DNA from: Zelonia costaricensis
Taxonomy: Eukaryota; Euglenozoa; Kinetoplastea; Trypanosomatida; Trypanosomatidae
DNA: 64,000 nucleotides
Assembly (NCBI GenBank): GCA_030849075.1
Contig: JASAOO010003478.1
Span: 1-64,000, forward strand
Direction of reading: 5' to 3'
Under the pieces are notes generated by a model. It did no database searches. It worked only from the letters and a program-made list of their open reading frames with translations, and had not been told where the DNA came from. Numbering within the stretch: the stretch's first letter is position 1; each line of letters starts with the position of its first letter. Below, piece after piece: positions 46,321 to 56,810 of this stretch. A program made the position numbers and the translations under genes.

Positions 46321-47505
46321 CTAGGCCAGCGACTTGGTGTTCCACGGGAGGTGACGGCCAAACAAAAGGTGCTGCGAGACGTTAAACTTGGCCAGCACTT
46401 CCGCGGCGAACATCTTCACCATGCCGCCGTAGATCTTCGCCCAGTGCTCGACGCCGGAGATGTTGTACAGCATGTTGCTGTGCTCGTGGAACGGGCCAGT
46501 CTTGTTCTCCAGGATCCAGGCGATCATGCCGAAGTACATGAAACCGTCCTTCAGCGCCGCCACCTTCGCGCGATCGCAGACGTGCTTTGGCAGGATGAGC
46601 ACGGCCTCCTGCTCCGCCGCGGGCTTGATAGGCCGCATCTCCGCGTTGATGAGCTGCGCCCCACCGAAGATGTACGGGATGTGGTGATAGTCGTCGAGCC
46701 CCCACACCCCGTGCGAGCCGGCAGGCTCGAGCGAATAGTGCTTCTGCAGCCGCCGCACCAGGCGCATGTACTCGTAGAAGATGTAGAAGACGTAGTCTTG
46801 CCGCCGCTTGCGAACCTCGTCACGCTGCGCTGCCGGGACCGGCGGCGGCGGGGGCACCTCGAGCTGCACGAACACCGTCGGCTCGTCCTTGAGACTGCCG
46901 CCGCGATCGCCGTGCTCCTCCAGGCAGATCATCAGCACAATGAAGAAGTGCAGCTCGTGCCCGCTGCCGAAGTCGAGACGCGTGGCATTCCCGAAGGAGT
47001 CCGTCACGTACGCGGCGAGCTCGCTCGCCATCGCGTCGACCTCGTCGTCGGTGCGGGAGGCGGAGGTTGGGAAGGTGCGGACGAGCTTCGCCATGTCCGC
47101 CACCACCGACTCCTCGAGCCGCTCATGGAAGACGCGCTTGGCGCGGTTGCCGAAGCGCTGCTGAGCCATGTCCTCCAGCGGGATCGCCGTCACGTGGTCG
47201 TGCAGCTTGGGGAAGTAGTCCGTCACGAGGTACTTGACTGTGTCGTCGCACGCGTCGACTGTCGCGGACAGGCGCTGGTAGTTGGGCGTCGACTCAACCG
47301 ACTCCGCGCAGCCCTGCACGTACGCGATGAGCTTCTGGAAAGCCGCAGACCGCCGGAACACCTCGACGAGCGCGTGGTCCTCCGTGATGATCTTCGCCGG
47401 CGGCTGCGGGGCGGCGCTGTCGGTGGAGTACTTGCGGACGGCTGCAGGGTTCTGCGGGGGCCGCCAGCCCGGCACGTGCGTCGCCATCGAGTCGGAGTGG
47501 CTCAT
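46321..47505 (-). CDS. PTPA: Serine/threonine phosphatase 2A activator (PTPA)
   Basis: PTPA (phosphotyrosyl phosphatase activator) remodels the PP2A catalytic subunit and has peptidyl-prolyl isomerase activity; it acts in cytosol and nucleus. The 394-residue protein shows the family signatures in order: SAAFQKLIAYVQG near the N-terminus, RLDFGSGHELHFFIVLM, GSHGVWGLDDYHHIPYIFGGAQL, and KTGPFHEHSNMLYNIS with a following WAKIYGGMVKMFAAEVL near the end. A proline run (VPPPPPVP) after the GHE segment is a small lineage insertion. The ATG at 47505 (MSHSDSM) lies ten bases after CTTGTCTTCTCAG, a textbook splice acceptor; a second in-frame ATG is six codons downstream. Confidence 0.93.
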   Translation of the reverse strand: MSHSDSMATHVPGWRPPQNPAAVRKYSTDSAAPQPPAKIITEDHALVEVFRRSAAFQKLIAYVQGCAESVESTPNYQRLSATVDACDDTVKYLVTDYFPKLHDHVTAIPLEDMAQQRFGNRAKRVFHERLEESVVADMAKLVRTFPTSASRTDDEVDAMASELAAYVTDSFGNATRLDFGSGHELHFFIVLMICLEEHGDRGGSLKDEPTVFVQLEVPPPPPVPAAQRDEVRKRRQDYVFYIFYEYMRLVRRLQKHYSLEPAGSHGVWGLDDYHHIPYIFGGAQLINAEMRPIKPAAEQEAVLILPKHVCDRAKVAALKDGFMYFGMIAWILENKTGPFHEHSNMLYNISGVEHWAKIYGGMVKMFAAEVLAKFNVSQHLLFGRHLPWNTKSLA

Positions 47506-50008
47506 CCGTAACTGGCTGAGAAGACAAGAGAAAGGAGAAGGGGGCGGCACGGAGGGAGAAGGGGGGGAGGGGGGGACGCAGAGCGGCGTGTGGTCCGCAG
47601 TACCCACACACGGGAATCACACGAGTGTGTGTGTGCGCGTGTGCGTGTGTGCTGCTTGCGGCGGATGGCGATGACAGGTGCGCGAGCACTCAGACGCGGG
47701 CGCAGACACAGGCAGAGCAGCGCAGCGGCGACCGTTCGCGACTTGGCGGAGGGAAGGGCAAACAGAGGAGTTCGAGGGAAGGAGCAGGCGGGGGCCGAGC
47801 GGTACACGGCAGTGGCCGTCAGCGCCACTGGCGTGTGTGTGGTTGGGGGGAGGGGGGTGAGGAGACACGGAAGTTGGTAGCGCACTCCCGCGTCGCAGGG
47901 GCACACACACACACACACAAACACAGAGACAGACACGGATGGGGGAAGGGTGGAGTGACACGGCAGGGCCAGCCGGGATGACGAGAGCGCGATGGTCGAG
48001 TTGGTGATCAAGTGGTTGGAGAGGAAGAAGGTGTGGCGAGAAGGATGAACAGGGATAGGAGAGGGATGGGGAGGCGAAGAAGTCGAACACGGCACTACGT
48101 GGACAGCACCGTGACGCAGGTGGTGACAGACACTGTCGCACGCGCACGCACACGTCAACGGTGTGGACTGGACGGCGCGGGGGGGGGGGCGGGAGGGGCG
48201 GTGAGGTTGGAAGAGAAGGAAGGAGGCAATAAGCGGAAGAGTGAAGGGAAGCTCAAGAGGGAGCTTGTGCAGCAGCGACGGCGGCGGCAGCGGCCCCTGG
48301 CAGCTGGCACTTAAGCGCGTGCGCTGTGGGCGCAACTTGCGTGCCCCGCAGTGTGTGTGTGTGTATAAGTGAGCGGTGGCAGGGATGGCGTGCGCGTCGC
48401 AGAGCGGGGGTGGGACAACGCGCGTGCGTGTGTGTGTATCCGTGTGTGCAGGCTAGCTGGGATGGAGGAAAGGCTCGGATTGGAGTAAATATGAGGAGGG
48501 GGGAGGGCGGAGAGATGCGGGAGGAGGGGCACCACTGGGAGCGTACACCTGCGCGCGCAGGAGCAGTCGTGTGTGTGTGTGGGGGGGGGGGGCGTGGCGA
48601 TGGTTCGAGGAATGAGGTGGAGCGGATCACAGGGAGAGGAGGGGGAAGGACGGCACTGTGCGGCACCGGTGCTTGTGTGCGTGGTGCGGCATGGCTTGTG
48701 GGCTCGTGTCCTCCCCGCGAGAGGGTGAAGGTAGCGGTGCTGAGCTACCGCACGCGGGAGCGAGAGGTGGGCTGCTTGCCTCTGTCTCTCGCTCTCCACC
48801 CTTATCCCGTCCCACCCCCCGAGAGCCTCCGCGGCAACGCGCACATGCGCCGCGGAGCACTGGGCTGCAAAGGGCATGCAACAGCCGCTTGCTTCTTTTG
48901 CACGACTTCCAAACGCCCGCTCTTGCTGCTTCGTGAAACCGCGCTTGTGTGCATGTTGGTGTGTGTGTGTGTGTGAAGTGAGGCATGCACCCGCCGCCCC
49001 CCCCCCTCTGGGGAGCGAGAGAGCGGGGATGGGGAGAAGTGGAAAGGGGCGTTGCCAGCGATGACGGTGGCGGCAGTGCGGCGCCTTCACACGCAACATC
49101 AACTCCACACGCCGGCGTTTAGGCGACACGTGTCGCGGCAAGGCGAGGGCCGCGAGAGTGAGAGGTGAAGAGCGTTGGCGAGGCAGTGGGCGCGGTGGCG
49201 CTCGCTTCCCCCGAGCCCGCAGCCCACCCAAGCCGCCTCCGCCACCCCCCCCCTCCCCTCGCCCGCGACTTATAAGGTGTGATTGGCAACTCCCACCCAA
49301 ATGAGCCGCGCGTCGACGACGGCAGCGGCTCCACGGGAGCGCGAAAGAGACAGGGAGACAGCGACACGAAGGAGGAGTGGAAGCGGTGCTGTACGGCACC
49401 CGACCCGAAGCACACACACACACACACACACACACACAGTCATGCCACAAACGCTACTCCACTGCGACGGCGTAGAAGAAAGGGAGCGAAAATCGAGGGA
49501 GATAGGCCGAGAGAGCAGTGCCACGCCATGCCGTGCCAAGAGGCGGCCGCTCTTGCGCTGTGTAGCAATTGCGTTCGCTGGTAAGGACGGTCGATTGCGT
49601 GGCCCACGCGCGGCACGATCGCAGAGATCGGGGAGTGTGGTGAGAGGGTGCTGCAGAGGGGGGGGGGGTGGGCGGCGGGCGGCAGGAAGGTTTCTCAGGC
49701 ATCGTGGTGCCCAAGGCACGTAACCTGATAACCATCGCACACACACACAGAGACACACACCACGTATGCGCACGGAGAGGACCGGCACGTACGCGTGCAC
49801 CGAAGTCAAAATGCCGCCAGGTCGGAGACACGCACGCACGGCGGAGAAGAAAGCAACTGAAGCTCTGTGAGGAAGAAGAAGACAGGCACAAACCCACGCA
49901 CGCAGACACACACACACATACATATACTACACCAGCACGCGGTTGGGTCGCGTAGCAGCAGGCGACCCTGGTGCAGCGTCCCACCAAAATTCCTTACTCC
50001 GCATCCGC
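47506..50008 (-). other. Long intergenic spacer (2.5 kb)
   Basis: No coding gene is supported in this long spacer. It holds TG tracts on the + strand near 47622-47650, 48351-48364, 48567-48580 and 48958-48976, CA tracts near 47902-47920, 49410-49438 and 49906-49920, and several G runs of 9 or more. Readings on both strands are Cys-Val or His-Thr repeats translated from these tracts. Most of it is probably the 3' UTR of the PGS1 gene plus the short PTPA leader; a retroposon-type 3' UTR element cannot be excluded by eye. Confidence 0.6.
47516..47550 (-). promoter_or_regulatory. Spliced-leader acceptor for PTPA
   Basis: On the - strand CCCCCTTCTCCTTTCTCTTG leads to TCTTCTCAG, with AG at the complement of 47516-47517 and a 10-nt leader. 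It is one of the clearest acceptor patterns in the window and excludes the longer in-frame reading upstream. Confidence 0.7.
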
Positions 50009-52042
50009 CTAGAGGAAGTCTTGGCCGAGGTGGGCCATGAGGGAGACAACCGGCTGGAAGCGGCCCATCGCCGTGCCGATGAACTGCGCCTCCGCGACAC
50101 TCACGGACTGGGTCAGCAGGAACAGCAGCTCCTGCCGCAGCGTCTCGCGCAGCGCGTCGTTGGTCGTCAGCAGGAACGCCTCCGCCTCGACGTCCTTGTG
50201 AACGGAGCGGTAGCCGTAGTTCGTGCTGCCGTAGGCCACGAGGTACGGCGCGGAGATGCTGTCCGGCTCGCACGCATCGCCGGCCGGCGCCGCGGCATCG
50301 TGCGCACCGTCCGGCTTGACCGCACGGCGACCAGCGAACCACAGGCCCTTAGCGTGGAACGTGAGCCCCTTCACGGAGAACTCGCGAATGCGAACCCGGT
50401 CGAGGCAGTTGTAGGCCTTCATCAGGTAATAGAAGGAGCGCTCGAGCTGCAGGTAGAAGAGCGGGATGCGGCCCGCCATGCCGCGGTGGCCGCTCCACCC
50501 GTTCGTCTGGACGCTGGCGGTGATGCAGTCGACGTGGCCGGCGCCGCGCAGCACCTCATCGACAAAGGACGCGTACATGTTCAGGTACGGCGAGGTGAGA
50601 AAGACGTGGTCCTCGCTCGTGGCCAGCCGCAGCAGCTGCTTCACCATCACGCTGTCGTGCTGCACCCCAGCACGCCCCACCTGCAGTGTGGGGTACAGGA
50701 ACGTGTCGTACTTGGCCCAGTCGACAGCGTCCGCGGCGCACATGCGCCGTGCCCACGCCGCGAACTCGTGCAGCAGCTCATTCATGCGCGCACAGAAGGC
50801 GCGCGTCTCGCCCGACGGGTCCATGCCGAGTGCGTTGGGCAGGATCACGAGGTCACTCTTGCGGTGCAGCGTCGGCGAGCCCTGGCGGCGTGTCGGCGAC
50901 GTCGTCGGTGAAGCACCGCGGCTGCCTCCTGCGTTGCTGGAGACGCTACCATCGGCATTGGTGCTGTTGCCGTAGCTCTCGGCAAACTCCTTGCGGCACA
51001 CCACCGGGTGCGACACGGCGTTCACCGTGTGCACCAGCCGGCTGAACCACCGCGCCACCATGGGGTTGTCCTGCACCATCATGTAGCGGTCCATCCGGGT
51101 TGCGAAGTAGTCGTCGGACAGGTTCGCGCCCGTGAGAACCGTGTGGCGCTGGTCGAAGACGAAGATCTTCGTGTGCTGCACCCCGAGCACCTCCTTGGCG
51201 CGCCCGAAGGGGGCGAACAGGCGGTTCCACCGGCTGGGGTTCTGGTAGAGGAAGAGCCGCACGCGCACCCCGCCGTCGTCCAGCTCGTCGCTCTCCAACG
51301 ACCCGGTGAAGGTCGACGAGGACGGAGAAGGCGAGGCGTGCGTCGGTGAATCGGCCGGCCTCAACGCCGCCGCCGCTGCCGCTGCTGGCCTGTCGTCCGT
51401 CCCAGGCAGCGATGCCGAGCTCGCCGTCTTCTGTGCCAGCTCCATGAGTGTCTTGAGCGTCACGAGGTTCTTGCGGTCCTGCATGCGGTTGTAGTCGAGC
51501 AGGATTGTGACGGTGAACGTGTGGCCCCCAGCCGCGGCCCACCGTACGCGCTCCTCCAGACACGCGACGAAGCTCTTGGACAGCGGGCCGTCGCCGATGT
51601 ACAGCGCCGAGAGCGTGATGGAGCGCTGCGCGGCCATGACGCGGGCCTTGAGCTCCTCGTAGAAGGTGGTGGGGTGGGTCAGCACCTTGACGGTGTGCGA
51701 CTCCACCGGCAGCACGCAGCAGTGCTTCCCCAGGAATGAGATCATCTCCTGCTGTTGCGGCGGCACGCCCGACTTGTCGAGCAGGGCTTGAATGTGCGCC
51801 GCCGCACCGCTATGTGCGGCATCACCTGCGCCGGCGGCGTCCGCGGCGTGCGTCGACGTGGCGGCGGCGGCGGCGGTGGAGGGGGACGCCGGCTGCAGCG
51901 GCGGTTCGGCGGTCGGCGTGGCAGCGAAGAAGTCAAGCGCGTCCGTCGCCGCGACGTCTGCCCCTGCCGCCTCGCCGAAGAGGACGAAGGTGACGGCCGC
52001 CGCGAGGGCGAGAATCGCCGTGTAGACGAGAAGGACCAGCAT
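50009..52042 (-). CDS. PGS1: Phosphatidylglycerophosphate synthase, PLD-superfamily (PGS1)
   Basis: The enzyme joins CDP-diacylglycerol and glycerol-3-phosphate to make phosphatidylglycerophosphate, the first committed step to phosphatidylglycerol and cardiolipin in mitochondria. The 677-residue protein has an N-terminal hydrophobic segment (residues 2-22) that could anchor or target it. It then shows ITLSALYIGDGPLSK, the first HKD motif HTKIFVFD (about residue 287) followed by GANLSDDYFATRMDRY, and the second motif FHAKGLWF (about 560) with GSTNYGYRSVHKDVEAEA. The missing Asp in the second motif is normal for this family. A Ser/Pro/Ala-rich insertion before the first motif (about residues 205-245) and another after it (about 370-400) lengthen the protein. 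The ATG at 52042 is preceded by an acceptor candidate at the complement of 52124-52125. Confidence 0.92.
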   Translation of the reverse strand: MLVLLVYTAILALAAAVTFVLFGEAAGADVAATDALDFFAATPTAEPPLQPASPSTAAAAATSTHAADAAGAGDAAHSGAAAHIQALLDKSGVPPQQQEMISFLGKHCCVLPVESHTVKVLTHPTTFYEELKARVMAAQRSITLSALYIGDGPLSKSFVACLEERVRWAAAGGHTFTVTILLDYNRMQDRKNLVTLKTLMELAQKTASSASLPGTDDRPAAAAAAALRPADSPTHASPSPSSSTFTGSLESDELDDGGVRVRLFLYQNPSRWNRLFAPFGRAKEVLGVQHTKIFVFDQRHTVLTGANLSDDYFATRMDRYMMVQDNPMVARWFSRLVHTVNAVSHPVVCRKEFAESYGNSTNADGSVSSNAGGSRGASPTTSPTRRQGSPTLHRKSDLVILPNALGMDPSGETRAFCARMNELLHEFAAWARRMCAADAVDWAKYDTFLYPTLQVGRAGVQHDSVMVKQLLRLATSEDHVFLTSPYLNMYASFVDEVLRGAGHVDCITASVQTNGWSGHRGMAGRIPLFYLQLERSFYYLMKAYNCLDRVRIREFSVKGLTFHAKGLWFAGRRAVKPDGAHDAAAPAGDACEPDSISAPYLVAYGSTNYGYRSVHKDVEAEAFLLTTNDALRETLRQELLFLLTQSVSVAEAQFIGTAMGRFQPVVSLMAHLGQDFL

Positions 52043-52818
52043 GGCGTACAGACGCACACGTGCTGCGAGAACCTGCAGGGACGAGCGAAGCCGTGCGTGG
52101 GCGAAGGGGTGGGCGTGCTGCGACTGCGACAGCGGTGGAAGTGAGAGAGCGGGAAAGGGGTCGAGGATCTTGCGAAGTTCTGATGAAGGGGAGGGCCTAC
52201 TGTGAGAGTGTGTATTTGGGGTCACCTGTGCAGGGGGGGACTTGCTGCCATAGCGGGCGTGCGTGTGTGCGTCAGGGAGAGTGCGAGTGTTGAGGACGAT
52301 GACGATGTGCAACGCACGAGGAGCGTCGTGGCAGTCGGGGGCGTGTGAAGAGTTTGAAGCAGGTGAGAGTCACTCGGTGTCCACGCGCGGTGAAGGCGCT
52401 GGACCCCTTCACCTCTACACACACACACACACCTCCTTCTCTTTCCCTGCTGTGGCAGCCTCGAGGGGAAGCGGGATATGGTTGACGGCTGTCAACCAGT
52501 CGTGTGTGCCGTGACAAGCGTGCCATCGCACACGCACAGCCATTCCGATGCCCTCCTCCCCTCCCAACTGTTGCGGAACTTGTGAGAACCTTGTCGTTCG
52601 TGACGCACGTAGAAGGAGCGGCGAACGCCACCCCCGCCCCTGTCCCCCTCATCCACCGCCGCACGACACTCCCGTGTTCCGGTTCTTCATTTTGTTGACA
52701 GCAGCGCTGACGTGTGTGTGTGAGGGGGGGGAGGGGGGGGACATCTGACGCACCGCGAAGTCATCAAGACACGCAGGTGCGCGATGCACACCGAGTGGAC
52801 TGCACACCCGCCCCCCCC
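52043..52818 (-). other. Intergenic spacer
   Basis: It contains a short CA tract at about 52416-52432, a TG stretch with G-rich flank at about 52709-52740 and the C/T tract serving the PGS1 leader. No gene is supported. Confidence 0.6.
52124..52166 (-). promoter_or_regulatory. Probable spliced-leader acceptor for PGS1
   Basis: On the - strand CCTCGACCCCTTTCCCGCTC with further C/T is followed by TGTCGCAG; the first AG is at the complement of 52124-52125, a leader of about 82 nt. Confidence 0.5.
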
Positions 52819-53745
52819 CTACAGGTACGTGTTGACCAGCAGCGCCATGAGACTCTCATACGCACCTGCCCCCGCCTCGCCGGACGGGTACGGGGACCGC
52901 CGCAGCGCGGGGCTCGGCGGCGTGCGTGGCGGCGTTGCCGGCGAGAGCGGCACGGCATCCCGCTGCGAGCCTAAGCCACTGCACTCCCCGCCGTCGACGG
53001 GCTCTGCGTCCGCGACGGCATGCCACCGCGAGTCGCGCAGGAGCTCCGCCAACGTGACCCGCCCTCCTATCAGCGCCGCGGCGTCGGCAGCGGCCTCAGA
53101 CTCCTGCCGGTCCTCCGGTGTGCGTGATGCCGTCGCCGCCGCGGCCGCAGTTGCGTCTGCGGTCGTCGTCGCGCGTGACGCGCCGTACCGCCGCTCCGCC
53201 ACGCGGGCGAAGCCGCGCCAATACTGAAACTTCACCACGACACCGACCAGCACCGTCGCCGGGCTCAGCGGTGTTGCGCACTCTTCGCTGCCGGTAGCCG
53301 CCGCCGCGGCGCTGATGGACGGAGGCGGTGAACGGGGAGGGGACGGCGGCGCCTCGACTCGCACGAACACCACCGTGGCCACGACTGAAGCATCGAAGGC
53401 GCCATGGCCGGAGTTCGACAGACATGACGCGTCCTCCGCCGCCTGCGCCGCGGCTCGCACGTCGCTGCCGCCTTCTTCGCCGTCGCACAGCGGCCCGATG
53501 CAAGTCAGGGAGGCCTCGACAAACGTGAAGCGAGATGCGTAGAGACTCACGCAGTCGAGCAGGTGCCCGCGCAACTCCTCAGCGGACGTGAGGCGGCGCT
53601 CCATGTCGTCGTCGTCTTCAGTTTCGTCCTCGCGGCGCCTGCAGCACGGCGCGTCGCCATTAGCGTGGCCGGGCGTTGAAGCGGGAGGAGGTGGGGTCGC
53701 CTTGAGCACATCACCCACCTCGTGAGGTCCACCACAAGACGACAT
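52819..53745 (-). CDS. Orphan protein, 308 residues
   Basis: I do not recognise a family. The N-terminus has a short acidic stretch (DETEDDDD, about residues 41-48) after a Cys/Arg patch. A helical segment (AEELRGHLLDCVSLYASRFTFVEA) follows. The core includes two better-ordered hydrophobic stretches, SVVATVVFVRVEAP and TVLVGVVVKFQYWRGFARVAERRYG, separated by a Pro-rich linker. A further Ala-rich linker leads to VTLAELLRDSRWHAVAD, and the last segment AYESLMALLVNTYL may form an amphipathic helix. No membrane span or catalytic motif is evident. The ATG at 53745 is the first after a weak acceptor candidate (AG at the complement of 53778-53779). Confidence 0.65.
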   Translation of the reverse strand: MSSCGGPHEVGDVLKATPPPPASTPGHANGDAPCCRRREDETEDDDDMERRLTSAEELRGHLLDCVSLYASRFTFVEASLTCIGPLCDGEEGGSDVRAAAQAAEDASCLSNSGHGAFDASVVATVVFVRVEAPPSPPRSPPPSISAAAAATGSEECATPLSPATVLVGVVVKFQYWRGFARVAERRYGASRATTTADATAAAAATASRTPEDRQESEAAADAAALIGGRVTLAELLRDSRWHAVADAEPVDGGECSGLGSQRDAVPLSPATPPRTPPSPALRRSPYPSGEAGAGAYESLMALLVNTYL

Positions 53746-54950
53746 GTCCGCAGGGCGCGTCGTGTCGGCGCTGTCTCCTGTGAATGGGTCCGTGTGTGCG
53801 TGTGTGTGTGTGTGTGTGAGGATTGGTGGGGGTGTGGGGTCGCTATCGGAAAGCAGCCGAGCGGCGAAGAGAGCGTGTGTGTGTGTGTGTGTTAGGGGAG
53901 GGGGGAGGAGGTGATGCAAGAACTGGCCGCATCAGGAGATGGCCCAGCACGCTGCGTCCCATCAGCGGCTTCGAGTGCGTCCATGCGGTAGTCGACCAGC
54001 CGCGCCACCTGCACAGCCCCTCGGACGCTGCGCTCAGCACACACACACACACACCGACATATGTGTATATGTACACACGGAAGCAGCGCCCACCACAAGC
54101 ACGCGCCGGCTCCGTCTTGGGTATTATTGCGCAGCACCGCACGCTTCCTCTGGGGTGACGCCGACGCGCTCGACCAACGCAGCGACGCGTGGCTGCCCGT
54201 ACACGCACACACGCGCACGCAAGAAAGTGCGGGCAGGACGCATCCACGCCACGACATTGAGGCATGGAGACTCGTGCTGCGGCTGCAGCAGCTGCTCGTG
54301 TACCCTGACGCAATCATCACAGTTCTAGCTTGAGCTTTGCTTCTTGTGTGACTTAGATAACGAGTAAGTGAAGACAGACGCACCCTTAGCCAACACACAC
54401 ACACACGCACGCGCACACGTACGCCGAACCGCTCACCGCCGACGCAGGCGCTCAAGAGCGGCCGCTCTGCAGATCACAGGACCACACACACGCACACACA
54501 CACACACACGCACCAAGACACAGACACACACACACGCTCATACAACACCCAACTCCTACTGATTTGCCCTCCCCACCTCCAACGCGTGCAGATCGTGAGG
54601 TACGAGAAAGCGGGGAGGAGGGACCGGGTTGCTGTCAACCGAGCGTGGGTGCAGCCGCCTCACGCAGCGCGGGTGCAGCCGCGGAGGAACGGGGGGAGGG
54701 GGGCAGAATTACGAGGTGCCGATGTGGTTTGGGGAAGGAGGCGGCAGCGGTGCGGTGCGGTGCGGGAGGGAAGTGGGGCAGCTGTCGGTGGGGTCCAGCA
54801 TCGACGATACAGGACAAGAGTGCACTCTCGTCCAGCCCCCCTCAGACTTCGACGCACATCCACTCCTCACTCTCTGCTTGTGGGCGTCAGAGGGGGGCTA
54901 CACGCACTCGCGCATGCACGCGTGCAGCCACGCGCACGGTGCCCCTCTTC
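53746..54950 (-). other. Intergenic spacer with multiple CA/TG tracts
   Basis: TG-rich stretches on the + strand at about 53788-53818 and 53876-53892 lie upstream of the - strand start. CA tracts at about 54040-54054, 54390-54402 and a broken CA-rich block at 54482-54538 lie toward the next stop. ORFs are repeat-driven. No gene is supported. Confidence 0.6.
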
Positions 54951-56810
54951 CTACGACGACGCAGACGCCGCCGGCTTGCCAGCAGCCGACTCCTTCGACG
55001 CTGACGCCGCCGCCGCTGCTGCTGCTGCCTTGCGCGGGGACGCGTTCATGAGCTCGATGGGGTGCGTAGAGTAGTTGTCGAGGTCCTTGCTCTTCCGAAT
55101 CACCGTCGCCGCGGCCCGCGCCATCGTCAGGTCGTCGAGGATGCGCTGCCGCCGCACCGCCGAGGCACCGCCAAACGCCTGCGCGAGAAGCCACTCGCGG
55201 TGCCCGCGGCCCTCCTCGTCGATGTTCAGCGCCGCCGTGCAGCGGTAGATGACGGCAAGGTTGGCCAGCACCTCCGAGATGTACTGCGCCGCGCTGATCA
55301 CAAAGTTGGGCTCAGCCTTGTCCTGCTGGGTGGCCAGCATGTGGAGCAGCTTCGCCACATCCTGCTCCAGCGTCTGCGCCATGCCGGATAGGTTGACGTG
55401 CGCGGCAGCCAGGCGGGGTGTGCCGTAGCCGCGGCCCGCCGTCAAGCCCGCCATGCGCTGCAGCGCCGCCGTGATGCCGCCGTCGGCGCTGTTGCTGAGC
55501 GGGCCGCCGTGCGCCAGCAGCGGCTGCAGGAAGGCCAGGGCCTGCTCCTCCATCGTACCGTCCGATGCGGTCAACAGATACTTGGAGGAGTGGAACAGCT
55601 CCGCGAGGTACGGATAGTCGATCTTCTTGGCGGGGTTGCTGCGGTGCGGGACGGCGGCCACCAGCGGGGTGTCGCGCACCATCTCCCACATCCCATCGAT
55701 GCCGTCCATCAGCGCGCGCTCGGCGTAGATGTTAAGCGCCATGGATTCGATCAGGGGCAGGTGCAGCCGCTGCGAGAAGCTGCTGAAGAACTCAGGCGCC
55801 GAGTCGCCGCCGCCCTCCTCCTCCACATCGGGGTCGCCCACGACGTAGTCGGTCAGGCAGTCGATGCCGTAGCGGAAGCACGCGAGCTGCGCCAGCCGCA
55901 TCTGCACCGCCGGGTTGCGCAGCAGCAGCGCATCGTAGCGAACAGTGTGCGTCGCGTGCAGGGCGCACACCTCCTCCACCTTGCGCAGTATCGCGCTGTA
56001 GGCGGTGGAAGTGAGAACGTGCTGGTAGCTGGCCACCTGCTCCGCCGGGAGTGACTCGCACTGCACCGCCGTCGCCCCGTCGAGGCGCACGCGCAGCACC
56101 CCGTTGACCAGCTTCTTCTCCACGACGCCGGGCTGGTCCAGCGCGACGGACGCCGTCACGTACGTCGGCTTGCCCGCCGACTCAGCCACCCCTGCGCCCG
56201 CGAGCCGCAGCACGACGCGTATGGACTTGGGCATGCCGTTCGCGGCTGATGGCGCGTCCACGACGCCGACGGCGGTGGCGAGGCCGCTGGCCTTTAGCGG
56301 AGCCGCTGCCCCGTCCGCCGCGCGGGTGGCGACGGCGCTGGCGGCCGTCAGCGCGGAGGACGACCACTCGTCCGCCCCCCCGTAGACCTCCCGCAGCCAC
56401 GCCACAGGGCTCGCGCTGCTCGCGAGCTGCCGCACTGCGTGGCTGCGGTTGTGGAAGGCCGTCCACGCCTTCTTCTTGCTCGCCGCCGCGGCTGCCTTGG
56501 CCGCCGCCGCGCTAGCCGTGGCGTCGGCCGTGGTCGCCGCGCTCGATGCGTCCGGCACCGCCGCCGGCGCGGGTGGGGTGGCTGCGTCCGCCGCCTTGTC
56601 CGCTGTTGCCGCAGACGCCTTCGCTGTTGCCGCAGTGCCAGCGGCGGTGGCAGTTGCGGCCGCTGCTGTCGCCGTGGTGGCCGCCGTGCCGGTTTCGCGG
56701 TTGAGTTGGATGGAGAAGAAGTTGAGCATCTGGATGTCGGCCAGCCGGCCCTGGCGCACCAGGAGCTCGACGATGTCCTTCCGGGCACGCAGGGCAGGAT
56801 AGCAGCGCAT
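54951..56810 (-). CDS. Divergent acyl-CoA-dehydrogenase-like protein without recognisable N-terminal catalytic half
   Basis: The second half of this 619-residue protein reads like the C-terminal helical bundle of VLCAD/ACAD9-type acyl-CoA dehydrogenases. There is a helix (about residues 255-285) followed by RYDALLLRNPAVQMRLAQLACFRYGIDCL, in the position of the family's R-x-x-F-G...IQ..LA segment. A later helix region and an extra C-terminal bundle (about 500-570, TLEQDVAKLLHMLATQQ and NFVISAAQYISEVLANLAVIYR) follow. The first about 250 residues do not show the usual N-terminal alpha domain. They consist of a short MRCYPALRARKDIVELLVRQG segment, an Ala/Thr-rich run (about 42-120), and a beta-like segment. 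No catalytic Glu could be placed. It may be a non-enzymatic or partner protein. The family call rests on remembered pattern; orphan status is the alternative. Confidence 0.5.
   Translation of the reverse strand: MRCYPALRARKDIVELLVRQGRLADIQMLNFFSIQLNRETGTAATTATAAAATATAAGTAATAKASAATADKAADAATPPAPAAVPDASSAATTADATASAAAAKAAAAASKKKAWTAFHNRSHAVRQLASSASPVAWLREVYGGADEWSSSALTAASAVATRAADGAAAPLKASGLATAVGVVDAPSAANGMPKSIRVVLRLAGAGVAESAGKPTYVTASVALDQPGVVEKKLVNGVLRVRLDGATAVQCESLPAEQVASYQHVLTSTAYSAILRKVEEVCALHATHTVRYDALLLRNPAVQMRLAQLACFRYGIDCLTDYVVGDPDVEEEGGGDSAPEFFSSFSQRLHLPLIESMALNIYAERALMDGIDGMWEMVRDTPLVAAVPHRSNPAKKIDYPYLAELFHSSKYLLTASDGTMEEQALAFLQPLLAHGGPLSNSADGGITAALQRMAGLTAGRGYGTPRLAAAHVNLSGMAQTLEQDVAKLLHMLATQQDKAEPNFVISAAQYISEVLANLAVIYRCTAALNIDEEGRGHREWLLAQAFGGASAVRRQRILDDLTMARAAATVIRKSKDLDNYSTHPIELMNASPRKAAAAAAAASASKESAAGKPAASASS

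Noticed and set aside
45808..47511. 567-residue + strand frame opposite PTPA
   Set aside because: The - strand encodes a well-conserved PTPA; this frame also runs through the CA microsatellite.
48311..49450. 379-residue - strand frame in the PTPA-PGS1 spacer
   Set aside because: Cys-Val and His-Thr repeats from TG/CA tracts indicate non-coding DNA.
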